Positions 44,301 through 52,614 of a stretch of DNA of 64,000 bases are shown here, piece after piece. The notes under the pieces were generated by a model, which saw nothing but the letters and a program-made list of their open reading frames with translations, was not told the DNA's origin and did not search any database. Made by a program: the position numbers and the translations under genes. The stretch's first letter is position 1. Each line of letters starts with the position of its first letter. Source of the DNA: CAYOBW01 sp964402115. Lineage in GTDB: Bacteria; Verrucomicrobiota; Kiritimatiellia; UBA8416; CAYOBW01. The DNA lies in contig CAYOBW010000005.1 of the NCBI GenBank assembly GCA_964402115.1, positions 1 to 64,000 of the forward strand, written 5' to 3'.

Positions 44301-45251
44301 ATGCAAAGGCGCAACTTTCTGCAACTGGCGGCGCTGACGGTGGCCGCGGGCGGGGCGGGATGGCCTGCGCGGGGGCAGCAGGCGCCGGGCAAAGCCTGTC
44401 TGCACGTCTTCTCCAAACCGCTGCAGTGGCTCGGATACGACGCGCTGGCGGAGACGGTGGCCCAGGCGGGCTTCGGCGGCATCGATCTTTCCGTGCGGCC
44501 CAAGGGGCACGTGGAGCCCGAGCGGGTCGGCCAGGACCTGCCGCGGGCGGTGGCGGCCGCCCGCAAGCAGGGGCTGAAGGTCGAGATGATCGTCACGGCC
44601 ATCGCCGCGGCGGACGAACCGCTGGCCGAGCGCGTGCTCAAGACCGCCGCGCAGTGCGGCGTCAAGGTCTACCGCATGGGCTACGTGCGCTATGACGAGA
44701 CGCTGGGCGTGGAAGGCACCATCGCCAGGTTGCACGGACAGATGGCGGCGCTGGAGACCCTCAACCGGAGCTGCGCCGTCACCGGGTGCTACCAGAACCA
44801 CTACGCCATGAACGACGGGCTGTTCGGCGGGCCGGTCTGGGACATCCACTACATGCTCAAGGGGCTCGACCCGCGGTGGATCGGCTGCCAGTACGACGTG
44901 CGGCATGCGGTCGCCGAAGCCGGCGGCTCATGGCCCGTAGCGTTGAAGCTGATCGCGCCCGCCGTCCGCAGCCTCTGCCTCAAGGATTTCGTCTGGGCGA
45001 AGCGGGAGGGCCAGTGGCGTCCGGACGATGTGTTCGCCGGCGAGGGCATGGTGCCGTGGGAACCGTACTTCGCCCTGCTCAAGAAGCTCAAGGTCGACGC
45101 ACCGGCGTCCGTGCACTGCGAGTGGCCATTGTTCACGAAGGAGGAGCAGGCCCTGTCCGAAACCGAACGGCGTGTCATCGCCGTGCGCAAGCTGAAACGC
45201 GACGCCGACTTCTTCGCCGCCGCCTGCGCCAGGCACGGCCTGGCTCCGTGA
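44301..45251 (+). CDS. Tat-exported sugar phosphate isomerase/epimerase-like TIM barrel
   Basis: Predicted 316-residue protein of the xylose-isomerase-like AP-endonuclease-2 fold. The leader MQRRNFLQLAALTVAAGGAG has a twin arginine. The barrel includes YDALAETVAQAGFGGIDLSVRP, EMIVTAIAAADEPLAERVL, KVYRMGYVRYD, the metal-binding region NHYAMNDGLFGGPVWDIHYM, WIGCQYDVRHAVAE and SLCLKDFVWAKREG. It starts at ATG 44301 just after the Gfo/Idh gene. Pairs of an exported Gfo/Idh and an exported isomerase-like protein are common in PVC genomes. They may act together on keto-sugars, in line with 3-keto-glycoside chemistry; this is not proven here. Confidence 0.9.
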   Translation: MQRRNFLQLAALTVAAGGAGWPARGQQAPGKACLHVFSKPLQWLGYDALAETVAQAGFGGIDLSVRPKGHVEPERVGQDLPRAVAAARKQGLKVEMIVTAIAAADEPLAERVLKTAAQCGVKVYRMGYVRYDETLGVEGTIARLHGQMAALETLNRSCAVTGCYQNHYAMNDGLFGGPVWDIHYMLKGLDPRWIGCQYDVRHAVAEAGGSWPVALKLIAPAVRSLCLKDFVWAKREGQWRPDDVFAGEGMVPWEPYFALLKKLKVDAPASVHCEWPLFTKEEQALSETERRVIAVRKLKRDADFFAAACARHGLAP

Positions 45252-45271
45252 GGGCGCGGAGCGCCGCGACA

Positions 45272-45400
45272 GCGATTCGCATGAGGGCGCTTTACGGCGC
45301 CCGCAAAGCAGCGGGTTCGTAGCCCCCGCTGTACCTTCTGCCGGCTTCCACAGGACAGCAGGCGCTACGAGCCTGCGGTCTTGGCCCTCATGCGAATCGC
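45272..45400. repeat. Paired-palindrome element, CTCGTAGC subfamily (copy 2)
   Basis: Perfect 17-base terminal inverted repeats: GCGATTCGCATGAGGGC at 45272-45288 and its complement at 45384-45400. The interior repeats copy 1 (8164-8279): a palindrome around TTCGTAGC followed by CTGTACCTT, then one around GCTACGAG. It fills the space between two convergent genes. Confidence 0.75.
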
Positions 45401-45420
45401 CCCGGCGAGCCCTCGCGGCC

Positions 45421-47214
45421 TCAGCTCCGCTTGCGGCTGAAATGCGCCTCGATCTCTTCGAGCGTCTTGCCCTTGGTTTCCGGCAGGAAGAACGTCGCGG
45501 TGACGAAGTAGACCACCGTGCAACCGGCGAACACAAAGAACATCGTGGCGTAACCGTACTTGCCGACGGTCGGCAGGAAGATGGCCGCGATGGTGGTCGA
45601 GACAGCCTGGTTGATCAGCAGCGCAATGCTCATGCCGTTGGAACGGATGCGCGTGGGCATCAGCTCGGAGAGCGCCAGCCAGACGCAGACTCCCGGCCCG
45701 ACGGCGAAGAAGGCCATGAACAGGAAGATGAAGATGGCGGTCTTCCACCCGTTGGCCGCGCTGGGCACCGGCGTGATCAACGCGTTCTCGATCTTGAGCG
45801 GAGCCGTGGCCGCCGCCGCCAGGTCGGCGAACGGGTTCTTGAAGAACGACTCCACGCGGCTGGTCGGCAGGCAGCTCTCGCGCGTGATTTCCAGCTTGGC
45901 GGCCTTGTCGTCCGAGCGGACGACCTTGGTTGCAGCCACGTAGTCGCCGTACGAGTAGATGACGACCATGGTGGCCGGCTGGCCGGCGATGGCCTTGCCG
46001 GCGGCGCCGGTCGCCGCCAGCAGCTTGTCCGCCTCCTCCTGGTTGAACGCGATGGTCAGCTTCTGCTCGGACGCTGCCAGCGCCTGCACCGCGGCGGCGC
46101 AGTCCACGCGGCTCTTCTCGGTCTTGCGGAAGACGATGCCGGTGCAGATGAGGGAGACGATGATGCCGGCGCTGCCGAGCGACAGCAGGTACTTGCGCCC
46201 CTTGCGGTCCACGAGCATGACCCCGATCATGGTCACCAGGAAGTTCACGCTGGTGAGGATCACGTAGCCCCAGTGCGCGGCGACGTCGGAGAGGCCGGCC
46301 TGGATCAGGATCGTGGCGTTGTAGCCGATGATCGAGTTCACGCCCGTGGCCTGGTTGCAGGCGAGAATGATGCACGCGAGCACGAACGGGATGACGTACT
46401 TGCGGCTCAGGAGCGAATCTGCGAACTGCTTGCCCGTCGCGGCGGTCTGCGCCGTTCCGGCGTCCTGCGTCTCCTGCATCTCCCGCATCTCTTCAGCGGC
46501 CTGCGCAGCGGTGCGCGACTTCAGCAGGGCGGCCAGCGCGGCCTCCTTGCGTCCGCGGCGAAAGAGCCAGCGCGGGGATTCGGCGACCATGACACTGCCG
46601 ATGACGAACAGGATGCCCGGGGGCAGCGAGACCCAGAAGATGCTGCGCCAGGCCAGGTCTTTGGCCTTGAGGAGTTCAGCCGCGTCGCCGAGGGCCTCCA
46701 CCCGTCCCAGCCAGAGACTGAAGAAGATGGCGATCAACGCGGCGGCCACGATGCCGAGGGTGAGCAGCCACTGGAAGATCCCGGTCCCCTTGCCGCGGTC
46801 CGACGCGCCAAGGCACTCCGCCAGGTAGAGCGGCACCACCACGCCGATCAAACCGGCGCTGACGCCCTGGAGCAGGCGGCCGAGCACGAGCGGCGCATAG
46901 CCATCGGCCAGCGCGATGATGGGAATGCTGAGCACGAACAGGACGCCGCTCGTGGCCATCACCTTCTTGCGCCCCAGCCAGTCCGACAGCATGCCGGCGA
47001 ACAGCGTCGAGATGACGCTGCCCAGCAGCACGGCGGCGACGATGAAGGAGAGCTGCCCGGCGGTCAGGCCGGCCGTCGCTTCCAGGTAAGGCAGGGCGCC
47101 GGCGATAATGCCGACGTCCACGCCGTACAACAGCCCGCCCAGGCCGGCGACAAAGAGCAGGAAGTTGTTGTAGCGCTTCAACTGGGGGGCATCCGTCACG
47201 GAACCGTTACTCAT
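45421..47214 (-). CDS. MFS sugar transporter with large periplasmic insertion
   Basis: Predicted 597-residue sugar-porter-type major facilitator with 12 helices. Signatures: GLLYGVDVGIIAGALPYL in helix 1, DWLGRKK in loop 2-3, GRLLQGVSAGLIGVVVPLYLAE in helices 4-5, AESPRWLFRRGR in the central loop, NQATGVNSIIGYNATIL in helix 7, DRKGRK in loop 8-9 and LPETKGKTLEEIE at the end. Sugar porters are usually 450-500 residues. The extra length is about 126 residues (about 363-489) between helices 9 and 10, on the periplasmic side by topology, with two cysteines. ATG 47214 follows AAGGAGAG. It is the last gene of the amino-sugar operon and probably imports its substrate by proton symport. Confidence 0.92.
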   Translation of the reverse strand: MSNGSVTDAPQLKRYNNFLLFVAGLGGLLYGVDVGIIAGALPYLEATAGLTAGQLSFIVAAVLLGSVISTLFAGMLSDWLGRKKVMATSGVLFVLSIPIIALADGYAPLVLGRLLQGVSAGLIGVVVPLYLAECLGASDRGKGTGIFQWLLTLGIVAAALIAIFFSLWLGRVEALGDAAELLKAKDLAWRSIFWVSLPPGILFVIGSVMVAESPRWLFRRGRKEAALAALLKSRTAAQAAEEMREMQETQDAGTAQTAATGKQFADSLLSRKYVIPFVLACIILACNQATGVNSIIGYNATILIQAGLSDVAAHWGYVILTSVNFLVTMIGVMLVDRKGRKYLLSLGSAGIIVSLICTGIVFRKTEKSRVDCAAAVQALAASEQKLTIAFNQEEADKLLAATGAAGKAIAGQPATMVVIYSYGDYVAATKVVRSDDKAAKLEITRESCLPTSRVESFFKNPFADLAAAATAPLKIENALITPVPSAANGWKTAIFIFLFMAFFAVGPGVCVWLALSELMPTRIRSNGMSIALLINQAVSTTIAAIFLPTVGKYGYATMFFVFAGCTVVYFVTATFFLPETKGKTLEEIEAHFSRKRS

Positions 47215-47246
47215 CGCGCTCTCCTTGTCTTGGGTCGTCCCCGGGA

Positions 47247-48365
47247 TCAGCCCGCGGCCGCAACCAGCTTCTCCATCGCGCCGGCGTGGCGCTCGAACTC
47301 CTCCACCATCTTGAACTGCACACGGCATCGGTCCAGGTTGTGCCCCTCGCGGTGGGTCTTGAAGTAGACGTCACCCTGGAGGTAGTCCGTCAGGAACCGG
47401 ATGCCGATTTCGAAGGTGATCAGCCGCGCCGAGAAGGCGAGGTGGTCGCGCTCGGCCTGGCAGAGGAACGCGCCGGCGCTGGACAGGTAGCCGCCCACGA
47501 GGGCCTCGAACATCTCCATGCGCATCGTGACCTTCGCCAGGTCCTGCTCGTCCTCGGGGGTGGGCCGCGTGGCGGTCCGACACATATCGCCGAAATCGTA
47601 GAGCGTGAGCCCGGGCATGACCGTGTCGAGGTCGATGACGCAGATACCGGCCCCGGTGGCGTCGTCGAGCATGACGTTGTTGAGCTTGGTATCGTTGTGC
47701 GTGATCCGCTCCGGGATGCGGCCGGAGGCCTGCCCGTCGAGGAGCACGTCCACGATGTTCTCGCGCGCCAGGGCGAAGGCGATCTCGGCCGGGATTTGCG
47801 CGGCGCGGTTGCAGGTATCGGCCGCGATCGCGGCCCGCAGGGTGTCGAAGCGGCTGCGGGTGTGGTGGAAGTTGGGAATGGTTTCGACCAAGCGCGGCGC
47901 GGGCAGGTCGGCCACGAGCTTCTGGAAGGCGCCGAACGCCTTGGCGGCTTCGAAGGCCTGCCCGGTGGTGGTGATGACGTCGTAGGTCCGGGCCTTGTCG
48001 ATAAAGACATACACGCGCCAGCAGTTGCCGCCCACATCCAGGTGGTAGGACTTGTCGTCCAGGGACGGGATGAGCGTCAGCACGCGCCGGCTGATGTCGC
48101 GCACGCCGGCGGCGGCGAGCTTGCCGCGGGCGTGGGCCAGGACCCGCTCGATGCTCTGCTGAACAACGACCGGCTGCTTGAACACGTTGTGATTGATGCG
48201 CTGGACAATGTAGCGGACCGGTTTGCCGCCCTGGTTGTACGTGGCGGCATACGTGTCGTTGATGTGCCCGCTGCCGTAGGGGCCGGCCTTCACGAAGTCG
48301 CCCAGGATCTTGAACTGGGCCGCGATGCCCCGAATGTCGTGCTTGGCCTGCTTCTTTGCGCTCAT
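47247..48365 (-). CDS. nahK: N-acetylhexosamine 1-kinase-like phosphotransferase
   Basis: Predicted 372-residue anomeric kinase of the aminoglycoside phosphotransferase fold, very like NahK/LnpB, which makes GlcNAc-1-P or GalNAc-1-P from ATP. Visible features: GPYGSGHINDTYAAT nucleotide loop near residue 28, YIVQRINHNVF strand with the ATP-binding lysine position replaced as in the family, the catalytic loop ITHNDTKLNNVML (His223, Asp225) and the metal motif CVIDLDTVMPG (Asp245, Asp247). ATG 48365 starts after a purine-rich stretch. It lies between the MFS transporter and a nucleotidyltransferase; kinase plus nucleotidyltransferase is the standard GlcNAc/GalNAc salvage pair. Confidence in family is high, in exact substrate moderate. 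Confidence 0.9.
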   Translation of the reverse strand: MSAKKQAKHDIRGIAAQFKILGDFVKAGPYGSGHINDTYAATYNQGGKPVRYIVQRINHNVFKQPVVVQQSIERVLAHARGKLAAAGVRDISRRVLTLIPSLDDKSYHLDVGGNCWRVYVFIDKARTYDVITTTGQAFEAAKAFGAFQKLVADLPAPRLVETIPNFHHTRSRFDTLRAAIAADTCNRAAQIPAEIAFALARENIVDVLLDGQASGRIPERITHNDTKLNNVMLDDATGAGICVIDLDTVMPGLTLYDFGDMCRTATRPTPEDEQDLAKVTMRMEMFEALVGGYLSSAGAFLCQAERDHLAFSARLITFEIGIRFLTDYLQGDVYFKTHREGHNLDRCRVQFKMVEEFERHAGAMEKLVAAAG

Positions 48366-48409
48366 ACTTGCCCCCGTCTCCCTCGTACGTTGTCCGTTCC
48401 GTGCCTGCG

Positions 48410-49309
48410 TTACGCCTGCCAAAGATTCGCGGGGTACACCCCCGCGGCGATCAACTGCCGAATGCTCTCGACGACGTGCGGCTTGTCCTCGCGGTAGGTG
48501 ACGCCGAACCAGGAGCTGCCGGTCCGGAGCACCTTGACGCGTGCCTGGCCGCGGCCGGTCAGGTTGTTGACCACCGTGGGAATGAAGAACTCCGCCTTGG
48601 GATTGCCGGCGTTCGCGGACAGGAACGCGCCGAATTCCCGCTCCAGGTGGTCGAAAATGGAAGGCGTGAAGCCCCACATATTCATCGAGGCGATTTCAAG
48701 GCCGGAGAGGGCGCGGACGGCGCCGGCGGCCCGGTTTTCGGCGCCGGTCGGCGTCTTGAAGATCGCGGTCAACTCCTCCACGCCGGCGAGCAAGTCCTGG
48801 GCATCGGTCTGGCAGATGCCGCGGGCCACGGAGCCATGCTCGGAAAGGGTGTTGGCGAGGGTGAAGCCGACCATGCAGTACGTATCGGCGTCAGTCGTGC
48901 CCAGGGCCCGGGCCAGGACGCGGTAGGAGTCGGCGCCGTAGAAATCGTCCGCGTTGATCACGGCGAAAGGCTCCCGCACGACGTCCCGCGCCACGAGGAT
49001 GGCGTGGCCGGTGCCCCACGGCTTCTGCCGCTCCGCGGGCACGCTGAACCCCGGCGGCACCATGGCCAACTCCTGGAACGCGTAGCCCACGTCGAGCTTG
49101 CCGGCGAAGCGCGCCCCGACGCTCTCCTTGAAAGGGGCCTCGATATCGCGGCGGATGACAAACACGACACGGCCGAAGCCCGCCCGCCGCGCGTCGTAGA
49201 CAGAGTAATCCAGGACCGTTTCGCCCGCGGGCCCCACGGGGTCGATCTGCTTCAGGCCGCCGTAGCGGCTGCCCATGCCGGCCGCGAGCACGAGTAGCGT
49301 TGGCTTCAT
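48410..49309 (-). CDS. Sugar nucleotidyltransferase (NTP_transferase family)
   Basis: Predicted 299-residue cytoplasmic nucleotidyltransferase. The N-terminal signature LAAGMGSRYGGLKQIDPVG includes the G-x-G-x-R...K nucleotide loop, followed by YDARRAGFGRVVFVIRRD and FAVINADDFYGADSY with the metal-binding Asp. It belongs to the group found beside NahK-type kinases. It probably converts the hexosamine 1-phosphate made by the kinase to a UDP- or other NDP-sugar. No acetyltransferase (LbH) domain is fused. It begins at ATG 49309, four bases after the NagB stop, with GAGGG just upstream. Confidence 0.9.
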   Translation of the reverse strand: MKPTLLVLAAGMGSRYGGLKQIDPVGPAGETVLDYSVYDARRAGFGRVVFVIRRDIEAPFKESVGARFAGKLDVGYAFQELAMVPPGFSVPAERQKPWGTGHAILVARDVVREPFAVINADDFYGADSYRVLARALGTTDADTYCMVGFTLANTLSEHGSVARGICQTDAQDLLAGVEELTAIFKTPTGAENRAAGAVRALSGLEIASMNMWGFTPSIFDHLEREFGAFLSANAGNPKAEFFIPTVVNNLTGRGQARVKVLRTGSSWFGVTYREDKPHVVESIRQLIAAGVYPANLWQA

Positions 49310-49313
49310 ACCC

Positions 49314-50162
49314 TCACTTGCGTCGCGCCGGCCTGCGCCGCGCGCGGTTTGCGCCGGCGGCGGGCGGCATCTTCCGTTGGTTGAACGCCTGCCACTCCGG
49401 CTCGTTGTCGAAGATCCACCGATAGTACACCTGTTCCTGCAGAATACAAGCCGCCTCCTCGTCGACAATGACCCGGCAGTGCGGATGCAGCTGCAGGGCG
49501 GAGGCGGAGATCATCCCCGTGATGGGCCCCTCCACCGCCTTGGCGATGATCGCGGCCTTCTTCTTTCCGGTGGCCACCAGCAGGCAGCGCCGGCTGTCGA
49601 GGATGGTGCCGACACCCATGGTGATGCCACGGCGCGGCATGCGGTCGGGCGTCGGAAACAGCGGGGCGTTCTGCGCGATGGTCGTGGGCGAAAGCGCCTT
49701 CTCGCGCGTGCGCGAGCGCAGGGCGGAGAGCGGTTCGTTGAACCCGATATGGCCGGACTCGCCGATGCCGAGCACCTGCAGATCGATCCCGCCGCACTCG
49801 CCGATCCGCTGCTCGTACCTCACGCACTCGGCGGCCAGGTCGGGCGCCACGCCGTCGGGCAGATGCGTGTTGCGGATGTCGATGTTGACCCGGCGGAACA
49901 GGTGCCGGTTCATGTAGTAGCGGTACGAACCGGGATCGTCCGGAGACAGCCCGACGTACTCGTCGAGGTTGAACGTCCGGCAGAGCGAAAAATCGAGTCC
50001 CGCCTCGCGGTGCAGGCGCACCAGCTCGGCGTAGACGAGTTCCATCGTGCGGCCGGTGGCCAGGCCCAGCACCGAGCTGGGCTTCTGGCGAAGCTGGCAG
50101 GCCACGAGATAGGCCGCCAGCTGAGCGGCTTCCGCCGCGTCGGGGCGAATGATCACTTCCAT
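49314..50162 (-). CDS. nagB: Glucosamine-6-phosphate deaminase
   Basis: Predicted 282-residue enzyme that converts glucosamine 6-phosphate to fructose 6-phosphate and ammonia. Family motifs: GLATGRTMELVY phosphate loop at 33-44, FNLDEYVGL (Asp67, the general base), and VLGIGESGHIGFNEP at 130-144 (His138, Glu143). The residue before GH is Ser rather than Asp or Asn, a mild variation. ITMGVGTILDSRRCLLVATGKKK is normal. The C-terminal 25 residues are basic and extend beyond the usual end. It lies 12 bases after the Gfo/Idh gene. Its presence means the operon product enters glycolysis, or that glucosamine 6-phosphate is an intermediate. Confidence 0.93.
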   Translation of the reverse strand: MEVIIRPDAAEAAQLAAYLVACQLRQKPSSVLGLATGRTMELVYAELVRLHREAGLDFSLCRTFNLDEYVGLSPDDPGSYRYYMNRHLFRRVNIDIRNTHLPDGVAPDLAAECVRYEQRIGECGGIDLQVLGIGESGHIGFNEPLSALRSRTREKALSPTTIAQNAPLFPTPDRMPRRGITMGVGTILDSRRCLLVATGKKKAAIIAKAVEGPITGMISASALQLHPHCRVIVDEEAACILQEQVYYRWIFDNEPEWQAFNQRKMPPAAGANRARRRPARRK

Positions 50163-50174
50163 GGGCAGCGCTCC

Positions 50175-51245
50175 TCAGACGCCGAACTCGGCGGCATTGA
50201 CGGGCGACGAGACAAGCACCTTCCGCGGTCCGAGGCTCCCGCGCAGGAGCGCCTGCTCGTCCGCCGGCCCCTCCAGCGGCAGGGCCACCTGGCCGCCCTC
50301 CGCGGCGGAACGCTGCAGCGCGAACATGATCTCGGCGCCGGCGTAGGCGCTGTCGAAATTGCAGGGGTGCACGGCCGTGCCGTCCAGCCAGTCCGCCATG
50401 TCCTGGATGTAGAAGGGCATGTCCTGATCGTAGTTCATGGCCCCCTCACCGCTCTGGTAGCCGCCGCTCTTCGTCACCGCGCGCCAGCCGCCGTTCGTCA
50501 GCACCTCGGCGAACCCCTCCGTGCCCTGCGCGCCGATGCGGTTCTTGCCCCACCACTTCGCGACCTCGGGCTGGTCGGGCGCGCCCGCGCCGACCTCGAA
50601 ATTGCCGCGGATGTCGCCCGCGAACTGGACCACGCCGGCCAGGTAGTCCGGCGAGGGATGGTTGTCGCCGAACTTGCCGCGGCCGGCCGCCTGCGCCATG
50701 GCCCAGAGCGCCCGCGGCTCGCCGGCGTACCAGCGCGCGTAGTCAAGCATGTGGCTGAGCATGTGCGTCATCCACCCCGTGGCCGTGCCGTACACGGTGT
50801 GCACGCGGCCCAGCGCGCCGCTGGCGACGATTTCCTTCACCTTGCGGTAGTGGGCGCCGTAGCGGTGCTGGTGGCTGACGACAGCCTTCACGCCGGCCCC
50901 GGCCAGCAGGTCGCGCACCGTCATGGCCTCGGCGCTGGTGAGCGCCACCGGCTTCTCGAACGCGATCAGCTGCGCGCCCGCCGCGATGCCCGCCTGGACC
51001 AGGGGCGTGCGCAGGTTGGGCATCGTGCAGAAACAGAAAACGTCCGGGCGGAGTTCGGCCGCCAGTGCGGCGGCATCCGTGCCGGTGCGCGGCCCGCCGA
51101 ATTTGGCCGCGGCCGCTTCCAGCCGCGCCTTGTCGATGTCGCAAAGGCCCACGACCCGGAACCGCTTGTTGGCCTGGAACGCGGCGGCATGGTGCAGGCC
51201 ACGCTTGCCCATCCCGACCACCATTACGCTGTACGTTTTGCTCAT
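50175..51245 (-). CDS. Cytoplasmic Gfo/Idh/MocA-family sugar dehydrogenase
   Basis: Predicted 356-residue NAD(P)-dependent dehydrogenase without a signal peptide, unlike the two Tat-exported relatives in this window. The Rossmann motif is VMVVGMGKRGLHHAAAF and the EKP motif is at 97-99 (LIAFEKPVAL). The catalytic region includes SHQHRYGAHYRKVKEI and SHMLDYARWYAG with a His and a Tyr/Asp in usual places. It sits between a DegT aminotransferase and NagB. Gfo/Idh plus DegT pairs create or remove amino groups on sugar rings through a keto intermediate, as in NtdC/NtdA of kanosamine synthesis or WbpB/WbpE. This product probably oxidises a ring hydroxyl. Confidence 0.92.
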   Translation of the reverse strand: MSKTYSVMVVGMGKRGLHHAAAFQANKRFRVVGLCDIDKARLEAAAAKFGGPRTGTDAAALAAELRPDVFCFCTMPNLRTPLVQAGIAAGAQLIAFEKPVALTSAEAMTVRDLLAGAGVKAVVSHQHRYGAHYRKVKEIVASGALGRVHTVYGTATGWMTHMLSHMLDYARWYAGEPRALWAMAQAAGRGKFGDNHPSPDYLAGVVQFAGDIRGNFEVGAGAPDQPEVAKWWGKNRIGAQGTEGFAEVLTNGGWRAVTKSGGYQSGEGAMNYDQDMPFYIQDMADWLDGTAVHPCNFDSAYAGAEIMFALQRSAAEGGQVALPLEGPADEQALLRGSLGPRKVLVSSPVNAAEFGV

Positions 51246-51258
51246 GCGCCACTCCTGT

Positions 51259-51359
51259 CAGTAATCAGTAATCAGTAAACAGTAAACAGTGAACAGTGAA
51301 CAGTGAACAGTTGACGCTGATCTCGTACTGTACACTGTTCACTGTCCCACTGTTCACTG
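51259..51359. repeat. Heptad tandem repeat and long hairpin inside the amino-sugar operon
   Basis: From 51259 to about 51310 there are seven or eight tandem copies of CAGTRAW (CAGTAAT, CAGTAAA, CAGTGAA). The right part, ACTGTTCACTGTCCCACTGT TCACTG (about 51332-51359), is complementary to the CAGTGAA copies, so the transcript can form a stem of 20 bases or more. It lies in the 131-base gap between the aminotransferase and dehydrogenase genes. Confidence 0.7.
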
Positions 51360-51376
51360 CTTCCGTCCGGTTTCAC

Positions 51377-52501
51377 TCACGCGAACAGCGGGTCCAGCGC
51401 CTTGCACGTGGCGATGACGTGGTCGACCTCCTCGGCCGTCAGTTCCGGGAACATCGGCAGGCTGATGCAGCTCGCCGCGTTGTGCTCGGCGTGGGTCAGC
51501 GGGCCGACCACGCGGGCGTCCTTGCCCCACGGGTAACCGGCCTGCTGGTGGATGGCGATGGAGTAGTGCGTCTTCGCGTCCACGCCGTTCTTGACCAGGT
51601 AATCCACCATGGCATCGCGCTTCGCGGGGTTCTTCGCCTCGATGACGTAGAGGTGCCAGACGTGCCGGAAGCCGGGCGTGGCGTAAGGCAGGTCGAACGA
51701 CTTGGCGCCCTGCAGGCCGGCGGTGTAGCGGGCGGCCCACTGGATGCGCAGGTTGTTCCAGTCGTGGATATGCTTGAGCTTTGCGCTCAGCACGCCCGCC
51801 TGAATGTCGTCGAGACGGCTGTTGAAACCGTAGCTGTGCACGTTGCGGGCGGGCGAGCCGTGCGCGCGCAGCAGGCGGGTCACGCGGTTGACCTGCTCGT
51901 TGTTGGTGACGATCGCGCCGCCATCGCCGAAGCAGCCCAGGTTCTTCTGGATGATGAAGCTCGTGGCCACCGCGTCGGACAGCTGGCCGATCTTGAACGT
52001 ATCGCCGGCCGCGTCGATCGCCTGCGCGTTGTCCTCGACGACCCAGAGCTTGTACGTGTCGGCGATCTTCTTGATCGCCGGCATGTCGGCGCACTGGCCG
52101 TAGAGATGCACGGGGATGATGCACCGCGTGCGGGAGGTGATGGCCGCCTCGATCTTGGCGGGATCGATGCACTTGGTCTTGGGGTCGCAATCGACGAGCA
52201 CGGCCGTCGCGCCGGCGATCCAGATCGCCTCCGCCGTGGCGAAGAACGTGTTGGCGTTGGTGATGACTTCGTCGCCCTTGCCAATCCCGAGCGCCATGAG
52301 GATCAGCCAGATCGCGTCCGTGCCGTTGCCGCACGGAATGGCGTACTGCGTGCCCGAAAACGCAGCGAACTCCTTCTCGAACTGCTTGTTCATCGGGCCG
52401 TGAACATACTCGCCGCTCTCCAGCACCTTCTTGATATTCGCGTCAATCTCGGCCTTGATGCTGTTGTACTGCCGGACATGCCCGTAAAACGAAACCTTCA
52501 C
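51377..52501 (-). CDS. DegT/DnrJ/EryC1-family PLP aminotransferase
   Basis: Predicted 374-residue fold-type I aminotransferase that acts on keto-sugars. Motifs: GTQYAIPCGNGTDAIWLIL, GDEVITNANTFFATAEAI, VVEDNAQAIDA (Asp157, Gln160) and SFIIQKNLGCFGDGGAIVTN with the PLP lysine at 186, then the RAHG and NSRLDDIQAGVL blocks. All key residues are present. Members transfer an amino group from glutamate or glutamine to 3- or 4-keto sugars, and some run in catabolic direction. It starts at ATG 52501, 113 bases after the deacetylase. Its partner is very probably the dehydrogenase encoded next. Confidence 0.93.
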   Translation of the reverse strand: MKVSFYGHVRQYNSIKAEIDANIKKVLESGEYVHGPMNKQFEKEFAAFSGTQYAIPCGNGTDAIWLILMALGIGKGDEVITNANTFFATAEAIWIAGATAVLVDCDPKTKCIDPAKIEAAITSRTRCIIPVHLYGQCADMPAIKKIADTYKLWVVEDNAQAIDAAGDTFKIGQLSDAVATSFIIQKNLGCFGDGGAIVTNNEQVNRVTRLLRAHGSPARNVHSYGFNSRLDDIQAGVLSAKLKHIHDWNNLRIQWAARYTAGLQGAKSFDLPYATPGFRHVWHLYVIEAKNPAKRDAMVDYLVKNGVDAKTHYSIAIHQQAGYPWGKDARVVGPLTHAEHNAASCISLPMFPELTAEEVDHVIATCKALDPLFA

Positions 52502-52614
52502 CTTGCGCCTCCTTCTGCTGTTTCCTGCTTTGTTGCCTGCTTACATCGTTGCGTCCCCTTGCCGGCGGCGGCTGTCGGCCGGCCACAAACACGGGAACGC
52601 GTTTGTCGTCGAAA

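Noticed and set aside
51259..51310. Possible CRISPR-like array of short repeats
   Set aside because: The units are seven bases long, directly tandem without spacers, and no cas genes are present.
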